A stretch of 64,000 nucleotides of DNA from DATFVA01 sp963839165. Its GTDB lineage: Bacteria; Bacteroidota; Ignavibacteria; Ignavibacteriales; Ignavibacteriaceae. Below the pieces are notes generated by a model. That model saw nothing but the letters and a program-made list of their open reading frames with translations, searched no databases and was not told where the DNA came from. Of this stretch, positions 57,001-64,000 are shown piece after piece. The position numbers and the translations under genes are program-made. The DNA lies in contig CAWIUG010000011.1 of assembly GCA_963839165.1 (NCBI GenBank), positions 261,505 to 325,504 of the forward strand. Direction: 5' to 3'. Position 1 is the stretch's first letter. Each line of letters opens with the position of its first letter.

Positions 57001-57686
57001 GCCTTGTTGCCGGGAACGACGTCCGTTTCGGATCCACAGGTGCCGCCGGGGCCCACCTCGTTGACCTGGTTGCCCCAGGAGGCGCAGGTCGGGATCTCGA
57101 TGAAGCCGTTGCCGTCGCCGTCGTCGCACGGGAAGGTGAGCGCCGTGGTGAACTGCATGACCGAGTCGTCCCAGAGCCCGTCCGTGTTCTGGTCGCACCC
57201 CGAGTGGCCCTGGGAGAAGAGGTCGCCGCAGCCGTCGCCGTCGACGTTCAGGTAGGGGCCGTTGTCCGGGCTGAGCGCCGGGAACTGGCGCAGCAGGTCG
57301 AGGGCGCTCGCCCCGCAAGTCGTCACGCCGGTCGTGCCGAGCGGCTTCAAGGTCTCCCGCGCGCAGGTTCCGGTGCGCGCCCCGTCGCCGTTCGGGTCGC
57401 CGTCGGTCGCGACCCACAGGCCGATGTCGTAGCGCGTCTGGGCGGTGGTGTTCTGGACCGTCCCCTGGAGGAAGATGCTCACCGTGTCGCTGGCGTTCAC
57501 GCAGCCGTCGGTCTGGGTGCCCAGGCCGACCACCACGAAGGTGACGTCGTTGGCCGTGCAGTTGTTGCTGACGCCGGAGACGTTGTCGAGGCAGCCGCCG
57601 CCGGTGATGATGGCGTGGGCCGCCGGGGTCCAGGACGCGACGCCGGCCAGGGCCAGCAGCGCGATCAGTGCTCGTTTCGTGGTCAT
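54057..57686 (-). CDS. Secreted C25 (gingipain-like) cysteine peptidase
   Basis: This 1209-residue exported protein has a signal peptide (ALIALLALAGVASWTPAAHA). The N-terminal 400 residues are Cys/Gly/Thr-rich beta domains. The middle has WTTETETANAGFNLYGE, and the C-terminal C25 domain has DSGQAQYLVISHPAF, VLLVGGDTYDYRDYLG, FIGHSG (His near 1080) and LQWGCWNTYY (Cys near 1114), the gingipain-type caspase-like dyad. It ends GDPAMAVSH with no sorting domain. Same strand and spacing suggest co-transcription with the small protein upstream and perhaps the lasso genes downstream. Confidence 0.85.
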   Translation of the reverse strand: MTTKRALIALLALAGVASWTPAAHAIITGGGCLDNVSGVSNNCTANDVTFVVVGLGTQTDGCVNASDTVSIFLQGTVQNTTAQTRYDIGLWVATDGDPNGDGARTGTCARETLKPLGTTGVTTCGASALDLLRQFPALSPDNGPYLNVDGDGCGDLFSQGHSGCDQNTDGLWDDSVMQFTTALTFPCDDGDGNGFIEIPTCASWGNQVNEVGPGGTCGSETDVVPGNKAKCNCAIINSTVPTPNLGMSCMQSPTSLGTGQTGHFTVAFTNSRSCTPDTSKPERNRCGTGAYIWYEVDFDQTKGTVSNISCTTGTCTSDGDRIIWVPNSTLGTPGIISQSETGTLTYDYTYTGATMGTVTSTTHSYWTNSSSDLGNRLASGVTDQSTLTCNLNTSTTPVTVASFASGRQGGALDLSWTTETETANAGFNLYGETGAGWKKLNREPVPSAAIDSTSPQSYSFDAKGAGVERVMIEDLAADGTARVHGPFEIGKSYGAKPAAKPIDWPAIQAENTPRLAAKAGKAPVKAGGATAARLLVDHDGLYRVTYEDLAAAGIDLSAIPASHVALSHHGQAVPIRLVGKGKLGPGSYLEFVGHGVDTLYTATDVYTLSDDVHAALRIPEVAASASASAPVAGSYTEVASVERNRQYSPTSAGDDPWLDTRMMAFTSPKSWSFGLDADGYQAGSGTASLSVVLWGVTEWPATPDHHVVARINGVQVGEARFDGSSAATLEAQVPAGVLTPGSNTLTLELPGDTGAAYDIVDLDSYRLSYPRAFTARGGALAFTSAGASFTVSNLPSADAVVYRVSGSGPALLTGLQAQGSGASWSVRFAGTGSSATYRVAAASALAKPGIAQLPAVVDIDSGQAQYLVISHPAFLDHLGPLVADRQSQGLSVKVVDVDDVYDHYSDGVVDPQAIHDYVSHAAFDMGTEYVLLVGGDTYDYRDYLGTGSISFIPSIYAPTGSLIRFAPVDPLYADVDGDRVPDLSIGRLPVRTGAELDAVIDKILAYESGSYTDSALFVADALDPAAGTPFSQDSEAMIGALPAGWSVQRAYVDTLGGAGARERLLDTIGSGVGLTAFIGHSGLTTWTFSGLFRSSDVATLGNVGRPTVVLQWGCWNTYYVDPSRNTLGHELVLTPDRGAAAVLGATTLLDTASARALNGYLAPLIARPGMTLGEAVTQAKQDLARDHAEFSDVILGWTILGDPAMAVSH

Positions 57687-57688
57687 GT

Positions 57689-57958
57689 TCAGTCCCCTTC
57701 TCCCTCGTGCCTGCCACCGGCGGCCGCGTCGGAGTGCGGCCCGGTGCCGATCTGCTCCAGGATCTGCTCGCTCACCGTCGCCGGGTCGCGGATGAACCGC
57801 TCCTCGCCGGTGAGCAGATTCCGGATATAGCCCCGAAAGGTCGGCGGCCCCCCCGCCGCTTCGCGCGCCTCGTACCAGACGCGGACCAAGAATGAGCCGG
57901 CCGAACGGTCGGCGGCCTGCGGAGAGTGCGACATCGTTCCCGCGGCGCTCTGGCTCAT
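57689..57958 (-). CDS. Small conserved protein
   Basis: The 89-residue soluble protein has a core FLVRVWYEAREAAGGPPTFRGYIRNLLTGEERF, then IRDPATVSEQILEQIG. Short proteins of the pattern RVW-x-E...RGYIRN...GEERF are known in several phyla without function. It ends 2 bases before the C25 peptidase and is first on its transcript, facing the BTAD regulator across a 185-base promoter region. Confidence 0.6.
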   Translation of the reverse strand: MSQSAAGTMSHSPQAADRSAGSFLVRVWYEAREAAGGPPTFRGYIRNLLTGEERFIRDPATVSEQILEQIGTGPHSDAAAGGRHEGEGD

Positions 57959-58096
57959 GTCTCGCGACCCTCCTCGTTCTCGTGACTCCGGTTCCGGCCG
58001 CCCTTCGGTGTGGAGGCCGAAACCTCCGCCGTGTCGGCCGGGATTCCCGGGTGGTGTCGGGTTCTGTCCTACACCGTGTGGGGATTGTGGACCCGC

Positions 58097-58117
58097 AGCG
58101 TCAGGAAAGCGTCAGGA
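58097..58117 (+). promoter_or_regulatory. Direct repeats 11 bp apart before BTAD regulator
   Basis: AGCGTCAGGA occurs at 58,097-58,106 and again at 58,108-58,117, exactly 11 bp apart, in the region between the small-protein gene and the BTAD regulator. SARP/OmpR-type HTH proteins bind direct repeats spaced one DNA turn, so this may be the site of the neighbouring regulator. Confidence 0.45.
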
Positions 58118-58143
58118 CGCTGGTATCGTGCGCGGACTGGCAC

Positions 58144-60453
58144 ATGAACGCTCTGACCATCCTCACCTTCGGCGGCTTCGAGGTGCGCCGGGGCGATGCG
58201 CGGATCTCCGAGCTGGAGTCCCGGAAAGTCCAGGCCCTCGCGGCCTTCCTGATCGCCAACCGGGGCCAGGCGTACAGCCGCGAGGTCCTCGCCGACCTCC
58301 TGTGGCCCGAGAAGGACGCCGAGACCGGCCGCCGGAACCTCCGCCAGGCGCTCTACAACCTGCGCTCGACGCTCGAGGACGGGGAGTCCGTCCTGTTCCG
58401 CGGCGACTCGGGGGGCGTGCGGTTCGAGCCCGAAGGCGACGTCTGGGTCGACCTCGCGGCCTTCGAAGAGGTGCTCCACCCCTCCCGGCTCGCGTCGGAG
58501 TCGGACGCCCGCAGCCTGGTGCCGGCCGTTCGCCTCTACCGGGGCGACTTCCTCGCCGGCCTCCACGTCCCCGAGAGCGTCGGTTTCGAGGACTGGCTGG
58601 TGCAGGAGCAGGAGCGCCTGCGCGACGCCGTCCTGGGCGCGCTACGCGACCTGGTCGACCATTACCTCGCGACCGGCGGCTACTCGCTGGGAGTGTTCTA
58701 CGCCCGGCGCCTGCTGGATCTCGACCCGCTCTCCGAGGAGACCCACCGCAAGCTGATGCGCCTCTACGGCCTCTCCGGCCGCCGGAGCCGCGCCCTCGAG
58801 CAGTACGACAGCCTGGAGAAGCTCCTGGCCGAGGAGCTCGACGTCCAGCCGCTCGAGGAGACGACCGCCCTCTACGGGCAGCTGCGCTCGGAGGGGCTGC
58901 CCGTGGCACCTGCGGCGGCCGGGCTCGAGGCCAGGGGCCCGCTGCTGCCGCTCGTCGGGCGCCGGGAGCCGCTCGAGCGGCTCGAGCGGCTGTTCACCGC
59001 GTCGGTGCGGGGGCGGGGGCGAGTGGCGTTCGTCGAGGGCACCGAGGGCGTCGGCAAGACCCGGCTCGTCCGCACCTTCCTCCACCGGGCGGCGGGCCGG
59101 CGGGGCGGCGCCCTGGTGCTCCACGGCAAGGCCTTCGAGGGCGCGCCGCTCGCGCCCTTCGGGGTGGTCGCCGAGGCCTTCGACAACGCGCTCACCCACG
59201 AGGCCGAGGCCGCCGAGCGGGTCCTCTCCGGCGCGAGCCGCGAGCTGGTGCGGCGCCTCGGCCCCCTGCTGCCCCGGCTCGGCGAGCGCGGCCGGCCGGA
59301 GCGGCCGCGGCCGGGGCGCGGCCAAGGCTCCGAGCGAGCGGCGCCGCCGTCGATCGTCGAGCTCGCCGGCAGCGTCGCCGAAGCGCTCGAGCTGATGGCC
59401 GGCGGCCGCGGCGGCCGGGACGGCCAGCCGGTGATCCTGTTTCTCGACGACCTCCACTGGGCCGACCGGTCGAGCCTCGAGCTGCTCTCGGAGCTCGTGC
59501 CTCACCTCGTCGAGCTGCCGGTTCTCGTGGTGGCCGTCGCCCAGCCGGCCGGTGCGGACGGCCCCGAGGCGGGCCGCGCGGGGCCGGACGACCTCGCGCG
59601 CCTCCGCGAGCAGCCCGGCGTCGAGCGCATCGCGGTCGAGCCGCTCGGCCCGTCCGAGGTCGCGGAGGTCGCGCGCGCGCTGGTCGGGCCGGGAAGCCCC
59701 CTCGAGGAGCTCCTGGTGCGCCAGAGCGGCGGCCTGCCCGCGGCCGTGGCCGAGCTGGTGAACCTGCTCTGGGACCTGGGCTCGCTCGAGCCCGGCGGGC
59801 CCACCGGCTGGCGGCTGAGCGACCCGGTGGGCGAGGCGGCGGCCTTTCCGCCGGCGCCGGTCGCCGAGATCCTCGAGGCCCGGCTGCTGCGCCTCCCGCC
59901 GAGCGCCCGCCGGCTGGCGACGCTCGCCGCGCTCGCCGGGCCGCGGTTCGGCGCCGGCCTCCTCGCCCGGATCGAAGGGGAGGATCCGGCGGTGGTCGAC
60001 GCCTCGCTCCGCCTGCTCCTCGGGCGGTGGCTGCTGCGCCTCCACCTGGGCTACTGGGCGGACAGCCGCGAGGACCGCGACCTCACGCTCTGGGCGGGAA
60101 GCGCCCCGGGGGCCCGCTTCGAGCTCGCCCACGACGCCTTCCGGCGGGTCGTCGACCGCTCGCTCGACGACGATCGCCGCCGCCTGCTCGAGGGCAAGGT
60201 CGCGGCGGCGCTCGCCCGCCCCGGGAGAGACGAGGCGCCGCCGCCGCCCGAGGTCCTCGCCCACCACCTGCTCGCCGCGGGGGCCTGGGAGGCCGCCGTC
60301 GAGCAGCTCGCCGCGGCGATCGAGCGGGCGCGGGCGATGGGGGCCGGGGCGGTCGCCGCCGCCCTGGCGCAACGGGCGCGCACGGTGGCGGAGCGCCTCG
60401 CGGCCGAAGCGCCCGAGCGGGCGGCGGCCTGGCTCAAGAGGTTGCCAGGGTGA
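58144..60453 (+). CDS. BTAD-AAA transcriptional regulator (SARP/AfsR-like)
   Basis: The 769-residue regulator starts at ATG 58,144 (MNALTILTFGGFEVRRGDA). Order: OmpR-type winged HTH with SRKVQALAAFLIANRGQ and LLWPEKDAETGRRNLRQAL (1-95); BTAD helical repeats with YRGDFLAGLH, RRLLDLDPLSEETHRKLMRLY (about 100-245); AAA ATPase with EGTEGVGKTRLVRTF (Walker A) and ILFLDDLHWAD (Walker B). No LuxR-type domain ends it. Such proteins act as activators, often of secondary metabolism in actinomycetes. It diverges from the small-protein/C25 genes and overlaps the convergent glycosyltransferase by 20 bases. Confidence 0.88.
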   Translation: MNALTILTFGGFEVRRGDARISELESRKVQALAAFLIANRGQAYSREVLADLLWPEKDAETGRRNLRQALYNLRSTLEDGESVLFRGDSGGVRFEPEGDVWVDLAAFEEVLHPSRLASESDARSLVPAVRLYRGDFLAGLHVPESVGFEDWLVQEQERLRDAVLGALRDLVDHYLATGGYSLGVFYARRLLDLDPLSEETHRKLMRLYGLSGRRSRALEQYDSLEKLLAEELDVQPLEETTALYGQLRSEGLPVAPAAAGLEARGPLLPLVGRREPLERLERLFTASVRGRGRVAFVEGTEGVGKTRLVRTFLHRAAGRRGGALVLHGKAFEGAPLAPFGVVAEAFDNALTHEAEAAERVLSGASRELVRRLGPLLPRLGERGRPERPRPGRGQGSERAAPPSIVELAGSVAEALELMAGGRGGRDGQPVILFLDDLHWADRSSLELLSELVPHLVELPVLVVAVAQPAGADGPEAGRAGPDDLARLREQPGVERIAVEPLGPSEVAEVARALVGPGSPLEELLVRQSGGLPAAVAELVNLLWDLGSLEPGGPTGWRLSDPVGEAAAFPPAPVAEILEARLLRLPPSARRLATLAALAGPRFGAGLLARIEGEDPAVVDASLRLLLGRWLLRLHLGYWADSREDRDLTLWAGSAPGARFELAHDAFRRVVDRSLDDDRRRLLEGKVAAALARPGRDEAPPPPEVLAHHLLAAGAWEAAVEQLAAAIERARAMGAGAVAAALAQRARTVAERLAAEAPERAAAWLKRLPG

Positions 60454-61628
60454 GCGCTCGGCCGAGCGCCGCCGCCACGGCCGCCGGGGCGTAGTCCGCG
60501 ACCAGCCGCCGGCGGCCCGCGGCGGCGAGCCGGGCGCCCAGGGCGGGGTCGTCGAGCAGCGCGAGCACGGCCCGCCGCCACTCCTCGACGCCGGAGGCGA
60601 CCAGCAGGTCCTCGCCGGGGCGGCCGGTCGTGCCCAGGGCGGTCCAGGGGGTGGCGACGACCGGCACGCCGGCCGACCACGCCTCCATCACCTTGAGCGG
60701 CTGGCCGGCGCCGCAGCGCATCGGCGCGAGCGAGGCCGTCGCTCCCGCGATCTCGGCCCCCAGGTCGGCGGGAGCCGGCCGGATCTCGGCCCCGGCCTCG
60801 GCCCCGGCGCGCGCGACGAGCTCCGGCAGGCGCGAGCCGGCCAGCACCAGCCGGAGATCGGGGCGGACGGCGCGGAGCCCCGGCCAGACCTCGCGCAGGA
60901 ACCACATCGTCCCCTCCACCGTCGGGAAGTAGCCGAGGTTGCCGGTGACCGCGAGAAACGGGGGCACGGCGGGCGGGGCGGGCGGGGCGGCCCCGGGCGC
61001 CGCCGGCTCCCGGGCCGGCACCGCCACCGGCACCACCCGGATCCGCTCCGCGAGCGCCGGCGAGAGGCCGCGGGCGATCGCCTCGCGGTCCCGCTCCGCG
61101 ACCACCAGGGCGCCCCGCGAGCCCTCGACCAGCCGGTGCTCCCAGCGCGCGAGCGAGCGGGCCTCGCGGCGCAGCAGCGGCCGGAGCCACCGCCGGTCGT
61201 GCTCGGCCCGGCGCTCGAACGAGAGCGAGAGGCTGTCGATCAGGTCGACCAGGAAGGGCGTGCCGGCGAGGTCGGGCACGTGGTGGGCGAGGCGGACGAG
61301 CTGCAGGATCGCCAGGTCGTGCTCGGGGGCGAGCCGGCGCAGGGCGCGCTCGAGCTCGCGGCTCCGGAACAGGCCGGTCTGGAGCGGCAGCCCGCGCAGG
61401 CCCGCCCGCGGCACCTCGGCCGCGCGCCGCAGCCAGCCGGGCACCGGGTAGGTCTCGAGGCGGTAGGCGAGATCCGCGGGCGGATCGGGCGCCCCCGCCG
61501 GCGGGCTCGGCGCGAGGAGGGTGACGTCGTGGGCCGGCGCCAAGCAGCCCCGCCATCTGGACGGCCCGGAGCTGGTCGCCGCGGCGCGGCGGGAAGGGGT
61601 AGCGGGAGACCGCCAGGAGGAGGCGCAC
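60434..61628 (-). pseudogene. GT4 glycosyltransferase, one frameshift
   Basis: The N-terminal piece VRLLLAVSRYPFPPRRGDQLRAVQMAGLL (GTG at 61,628) and the remainder from HDVTLLAPSPPAG are in different frames, with a shift near 61,545. The remainder has RALRRLAPEHDLAILQLVRL, PPFLAVTGNLGYFPTVEGTMWFL and GQPLKVMEAWSAGVPVVATPW, typical of GT4 (the sugar-binding E of KVMEAW). It follows ribBA by 17 bases on the same strand. Full product about 398 residues. Confidence 0.75.
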
Positions 61629-61645
61629 GAGCCGAAAGGGCGTGC

Positions 61646-62863
61646 CTACACCAGCTTCAGCAGGTGCCCCAGCTTGTCCCGCTTGGCCTTGAGGTAGGAG
61701 GCGCTCGTCTCGGTGGGCGGCACCTCGAGCGGGACGCGCTCGACGATCTCCAGGCCGTAGCCCGAGAGGCCGATGTACTTGTGCGGGTTGTTGGTCATCA
61801 GCCGCATGCGCCGGACCCCCAGGTCGCGCAGGATCTGGGCGCCGATGCCGTAGTCGCGCTGGTCCGGCCGGAAGCCGAGCTTCTCGTTCGCCTCGACCGT
61901 GTCGTGGCCCTGCTCCTGGAGCTCGTAGGCCCGGAGCTTGTTGACCAGCCCGATGCCGCGGCCCTCCTGGAGGAGATAGAGGACCACCCCCCGGCCCTCC
62001 TCGGCGATCAGCTCGAGGGCGCAGTGGAGCTGGCGCCCGCAGTCGCAGCGCTCCGAGCCGAAGACGTCGCCGGTCAGGCACTGGCTGTGGACCCGCACCA
62101 GGACCGGCTCGGCCGGGTCGGAGAGGTCGCCGTAGACCAGCGCCAGGTGCTCCTCGCCGGTGACCTGGGAGCGGTAGGCGTAGGCCTGGAAGTCCCCGTA
62201 GACCGTGGGCAGGGCGGGCGACGCCACGCACTCGACCAGGGTCTCGTGGGCGAGGCGGTAGCGGATCAGGTCGGCCACCGTGATCATCGCGATGTCGTGC
62301 TCGGCGGCGAAGCGGGCGAGCTCGGGCACCCGCGCCATGGTGCCGTCCTCGTTCATGATCTCGCAGATGACGCCCGCCGGCTCGAGCCCGGCCAGGACCG
62401 CGAGGTCGACCGAGGCCTCGGTCTGGCCGGCGCGCTTCAAGACGCCCCCTTTGGCCGCCCGCAGCGGGAAGACGTGGCCCGGGCGCAGGAGGTCGTCGGG
62501 GCGGGTGGCCGCGTCGACCGCGGTCCGGATGGTCGCGGCGCGGTCGGCCGCCGAGATGCCGGTCGAGATCTTGCCGCGGGCCTCGATCGAGACGGTGAAG
62601 GCGGTCGCGAAGGGCGAGGTGTTCTCCTCGACCATCAGGGGCAGGCGCAGCGCGTCGCAGCGCTCGGCGGTCATCGCCAGGCAGATCAGCCCGCGGCCGC
62701 GCGTGGCCATGAAGTTGATCGCTTCCGGAGTGATCCGCTCGGCGGCGATCGCCAGGTCCCCCTCGTTCTCGCGCTCCTCGTCGTCGACGATGATCACGAA
62801 GCGGCCGGCCTGGAAGGCGCGGACCGCCTCCTCGATCGGGGCGAAGGGCGAGGGGTCGGACAT
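61646..62863 (-). CDS. ribBA: Bifunctional DHBP synthase / GTP cyclohydrolase II
   Basis: The 405-residue riboflavin enzyme has an N-terminal 3,4-dihydroxy-2-butanone-4-phosphate synthase domain (VIIVDDEERENEGDL with acidic metal site, FMATRGRGLICLAM, ISAADRAATI) and a C-terminal GTP cyclohydrolase II domain (VRVHSQCLTGDVFGSERCDCG with zinc cysteines, LYLLQEGRGIGLVNKLRAYELQ). It supplies both precursors of riboflavin. The start at 62,863 (MSDPSPFAPIEEA) fits the family; an upstream in-frame ATG at 62,920 adds 19 odd residues. No FMN riboswitch was recognised before it. Confidence 0.95.
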   Translation of the reverse strand: MSDPSPFAPIEEAVRAFQAGRFVIIVDDEERENEGDLAIAAERITPEAINFMATRGRGLICLAMTAERCDALRLPLMVEENTSPFATAFTVSIEARGKISTGISAADRAATIRTAVDAATRPDDLLRPGHVFPLRAAKGGVLKRAGQTEASVDLAVLAGLEPAGVICEIMNEDGTMARVPELARFAAEHDIAMITVADLIRYRLAHETLVECVASPALPTVYGDFQAYAYRSQVTGEEHLALVYGDLSDPAEPVLVRVHSQCLTGDVFGSERCDCGRQLHCALELIAEEGRGVVLYLLQEGRGIGLVNKLRAYELQEQGHDTVEANEKLGFRPDQRDYGIGAQILRDLGVRRMRLMTNNPHKYIGLSGYGLEIVERVPLEVPPTETSASYLKAKRDKLGHLLKLV

Positions 62864-63153
62864 CGCGGGCGGGTCGTCGCGCTGCTGGCTGCGGGGAAGG
62901 CAGGGCGGCCGCGGAGCCACCCTCGAGTCGCATTCTATACCTGACGAGGGGGCCAGCCGGCACCGTGCCTGGCCCGGCGTGGCGCCCGACTGCCAATTCC
63001 AGTAGAGTTCTTGCTTGCGTGATAGAGAAGATGCGCCGCCCCTCCCAAGGTAAGCCGTGCTGCACGACGGCGAGCCTGAAGTGTTCGACCCAGACGCCTC
63101 GGCGACGGACTTTCGTCGAGGTCACAGAGAGAGAAAGGTAGCACAGCAGGCAC

Positions 63154-63927
63154 CTGTGCCGATGGCTCTGCACCTGCACGTTGCTGCTCCTCGTTCCCTG
63201 CACTGCCGGGAACGCCGAGATCCCCAGAGAGATCCCGGCACCCTCCGATGGAGGCAAGAGCCCGATCTGGGTCTCGGCCCAGGACGCGACGACCCCTGAC
63301 GGGCGGTTCAGGAGCGAGCTGTTCAACTCGGTGGACACGCTCGACGTCCACCAATGGTTAGACGCCGCGGAGAAGGCGCGGACGGACGCCGGGATCTCGG
63401 AGAAGACGAGCAAAGCCGGTTGCCAGAGCTGGATCGTGTTCCCAGAAAGCTCAGGGATCGAGCCTCTGACCCTGGAAGGCCTTCTCGACCACTCCCGGCT
63501 CGCCTTCGTCGGAACGATCGAGGACCAACAGCAAGGCTTCTACCACGGCCATCCCAACTCGCTCCTTCAGATCCGGGTGGAGCACGTGCTCAAGGCTCCG
63601 GAGGGCTACGAGGACCTGACCTCCGTCTTGTCCACCTACCCCCAGGTGGAGATGAAGGTGGGCAAGGAGATGATCTGCATCCGCGCCGACCGGTCCCTCG
63701 AGCGACCGATCACCGGCAAGGGGATCCTCATCTTCACCGCCAACATCCCAGACCACGATCCGCTGGTGGTGGCGCCCAACAGCGACGACATCCTGTTCGA
63801 GGACGCTCACGAAAAGGTGGTGCTGCCCAAGCGCTTCGGCGAGGTCCTCGATCCTCCGACCTGGTCGTCGGTGGTCGAGCGGGCCCTGAGCCTGACCGAA
63901 GCCGCCCCAGGTGAGGATGAGCGATGA
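63154..63927 (+). CDS. Putative exported protein of unknown function
   Basis: The frame is open from 63,142. The likely N-terminal signal (LCRWLCTCTLLLLVPCTAGNA) would start at CTG 63,154; TTG at 63,181 is the alternative. The mature part, about 235 residues, includes GRFRSELFNSVDTLDVHQWLD, LEGLLDHSRLAFVGTIEDQQQGF and GKGILIFTANIPDHDPLVV. The segment LAFVGTIxDxxQGFYHGxPNSLLQIRVE resembles proteins seen next to cell-surface genes, but no family is assigned. It overlaps the next gene by ATGA. Confidence 0.55.
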   Translation: MCRWLCTCTLLLLVPCTAGNAEIPREIPAPSDGGKSPIWVSAQDATTPDGRFRSELFNSVDTLDVHQWLDAAEKARTDAGISEKTSKAGCQSWIVFPESSGIEPLTLEGLLDHSRLAFVGTIEDQQQGFYHGHPNSLLQIRVEHVLKAPEGYEDLTSVLSTYPQVEMKVGKEMICIRADRSLERPITGKGILIFTANIPDHDPLVVAPNSDDILFEDAHEKVVLPKRFGEVLDPPTWSSVVERALSLTEAAPGEDER

Positions 63928-64000
63928 GACTCACCGGCCGGTGGTGCCTCTATCTGGTCACCGGAGCGCTGGCGTGGCTGCTCGGTGTGCCACCCAGCGT
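63924..64000 (+). CDS. Start of an exported or membrane protein (3' partial)
   Basis: An ATG at 63,924, overlapping the previous stop in ATGA, begins MRLTGRWCLYLVTGALAWLL, a signal peptide or first membrane segment. The rest lies beyond the window. Confidence 0.5.
   Translation, partial: MRLTGRWCLYLVTGALAWLLGVPPS

Noticed and set aside
53739..57830. A 1363-codon open frame on the plus strand
   Set aside because: It is the reverse-strand shadow of the cyclase and C25 genes; the product is low-complexity V/G/R/D without motifs, and GC-rich codons remove stops from the opposite strand.
57892..58143. Upstream extension of the BTAD regulator
   Set aside because: The conserved HTH begins at ATG 58,144, and the extension covers the divergent promoter with its direct repeats.

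Overview
The window appears to join two unrelated genomes. Positions 1 to about 24,520 are AT-rich and read like an Ignavibacteria/Bacteroidota-type bacterium: a T9SS sorting domain with the YPNPFNPTT signature, a type-2 IleRS, a GlgE trehalose-to-glucan pathway and tandem lspA genes. From about 24,530 to the end the DNA is very GC-rich, with G or C at most third codon positions. It reads like a different organism, perhaps Acidobacteriota; that taxon is an inference from gene content and protein style. The change happens within a few tens of bases, inside one small gene, so a chimeric contig is the simplest explanation.

AT-rich part. A partial secreted beta-helix protein (3-2549) is followed by an acyl-ACP thioesterase and an arsenic operon, arsR-arsM-arsC-acr3 (3672-6282), with an operator-like palindrome in front of arsR. 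Next come TreS-maltokinase and GlgE (minus strand, 6283-11661), a DUF4097 lipoprotein, a TPM protein, a glutathione peroxidase, a small membrane protein and Pta. The tightly packed run from 15,492 to 24,373 encodes a PLP-binding YggS protein, a DivIVA-like protein, purine nucleoside phosphorylase, a coiled-coil membrane protein, IleRS, a DksA-like protein with a basic tail, two LspA copies and an RluD-type pseudouridine synthase.

GC-rich part. Positions 24,530-43,290 form an exopolysaccharide/O-antigen locus. It has five or more GT4 glycosyltransferases, an O-antigen ligase-like protein, a GT2, two FkbM methyltransferases, a third methyltransferase, a carbamoyltransferase, a GDP-mannose-epimerase-like enzyme and a WecA-type initiating transferase. 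Many genes overlap by four bases at stop and start. Several are broken by single-base frameshifts that look like consensus errors. Then follow a subtilisin-like protein lacking its catalytic serine, a DUF885 lipoprotein, a rhomboid-like membrane protein, a 40-bp tandem repeat inside an inverted repeat, ferritin, and groES-groEL behind a perfect CIRCE element.

The most interesting locus is a lasso-peptide gene cluster on the minus strand (50,112-53,977): an asparagine-synthetase-like cyclase, a 63-residue precursor with a textbook leader and a predicted core GGTFGAGDSGMPNTQPF, an HPr-kinase-like protein, a PqqD-like recognition protein and a transglutaminase-like leader peptidase. Upstream, on the same strand, lie a C25 (gingipain-like) secreted peptidase and a small protein. 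A divergent BTAD-AAA regulator begins just after a pair of direct repeats 11 bp apart. The window ends with a glycosyltransferase, ribBA and two secreted or membrane proteins. No rRNA, tRNA, CRISPR array or insertion sequence was seen.
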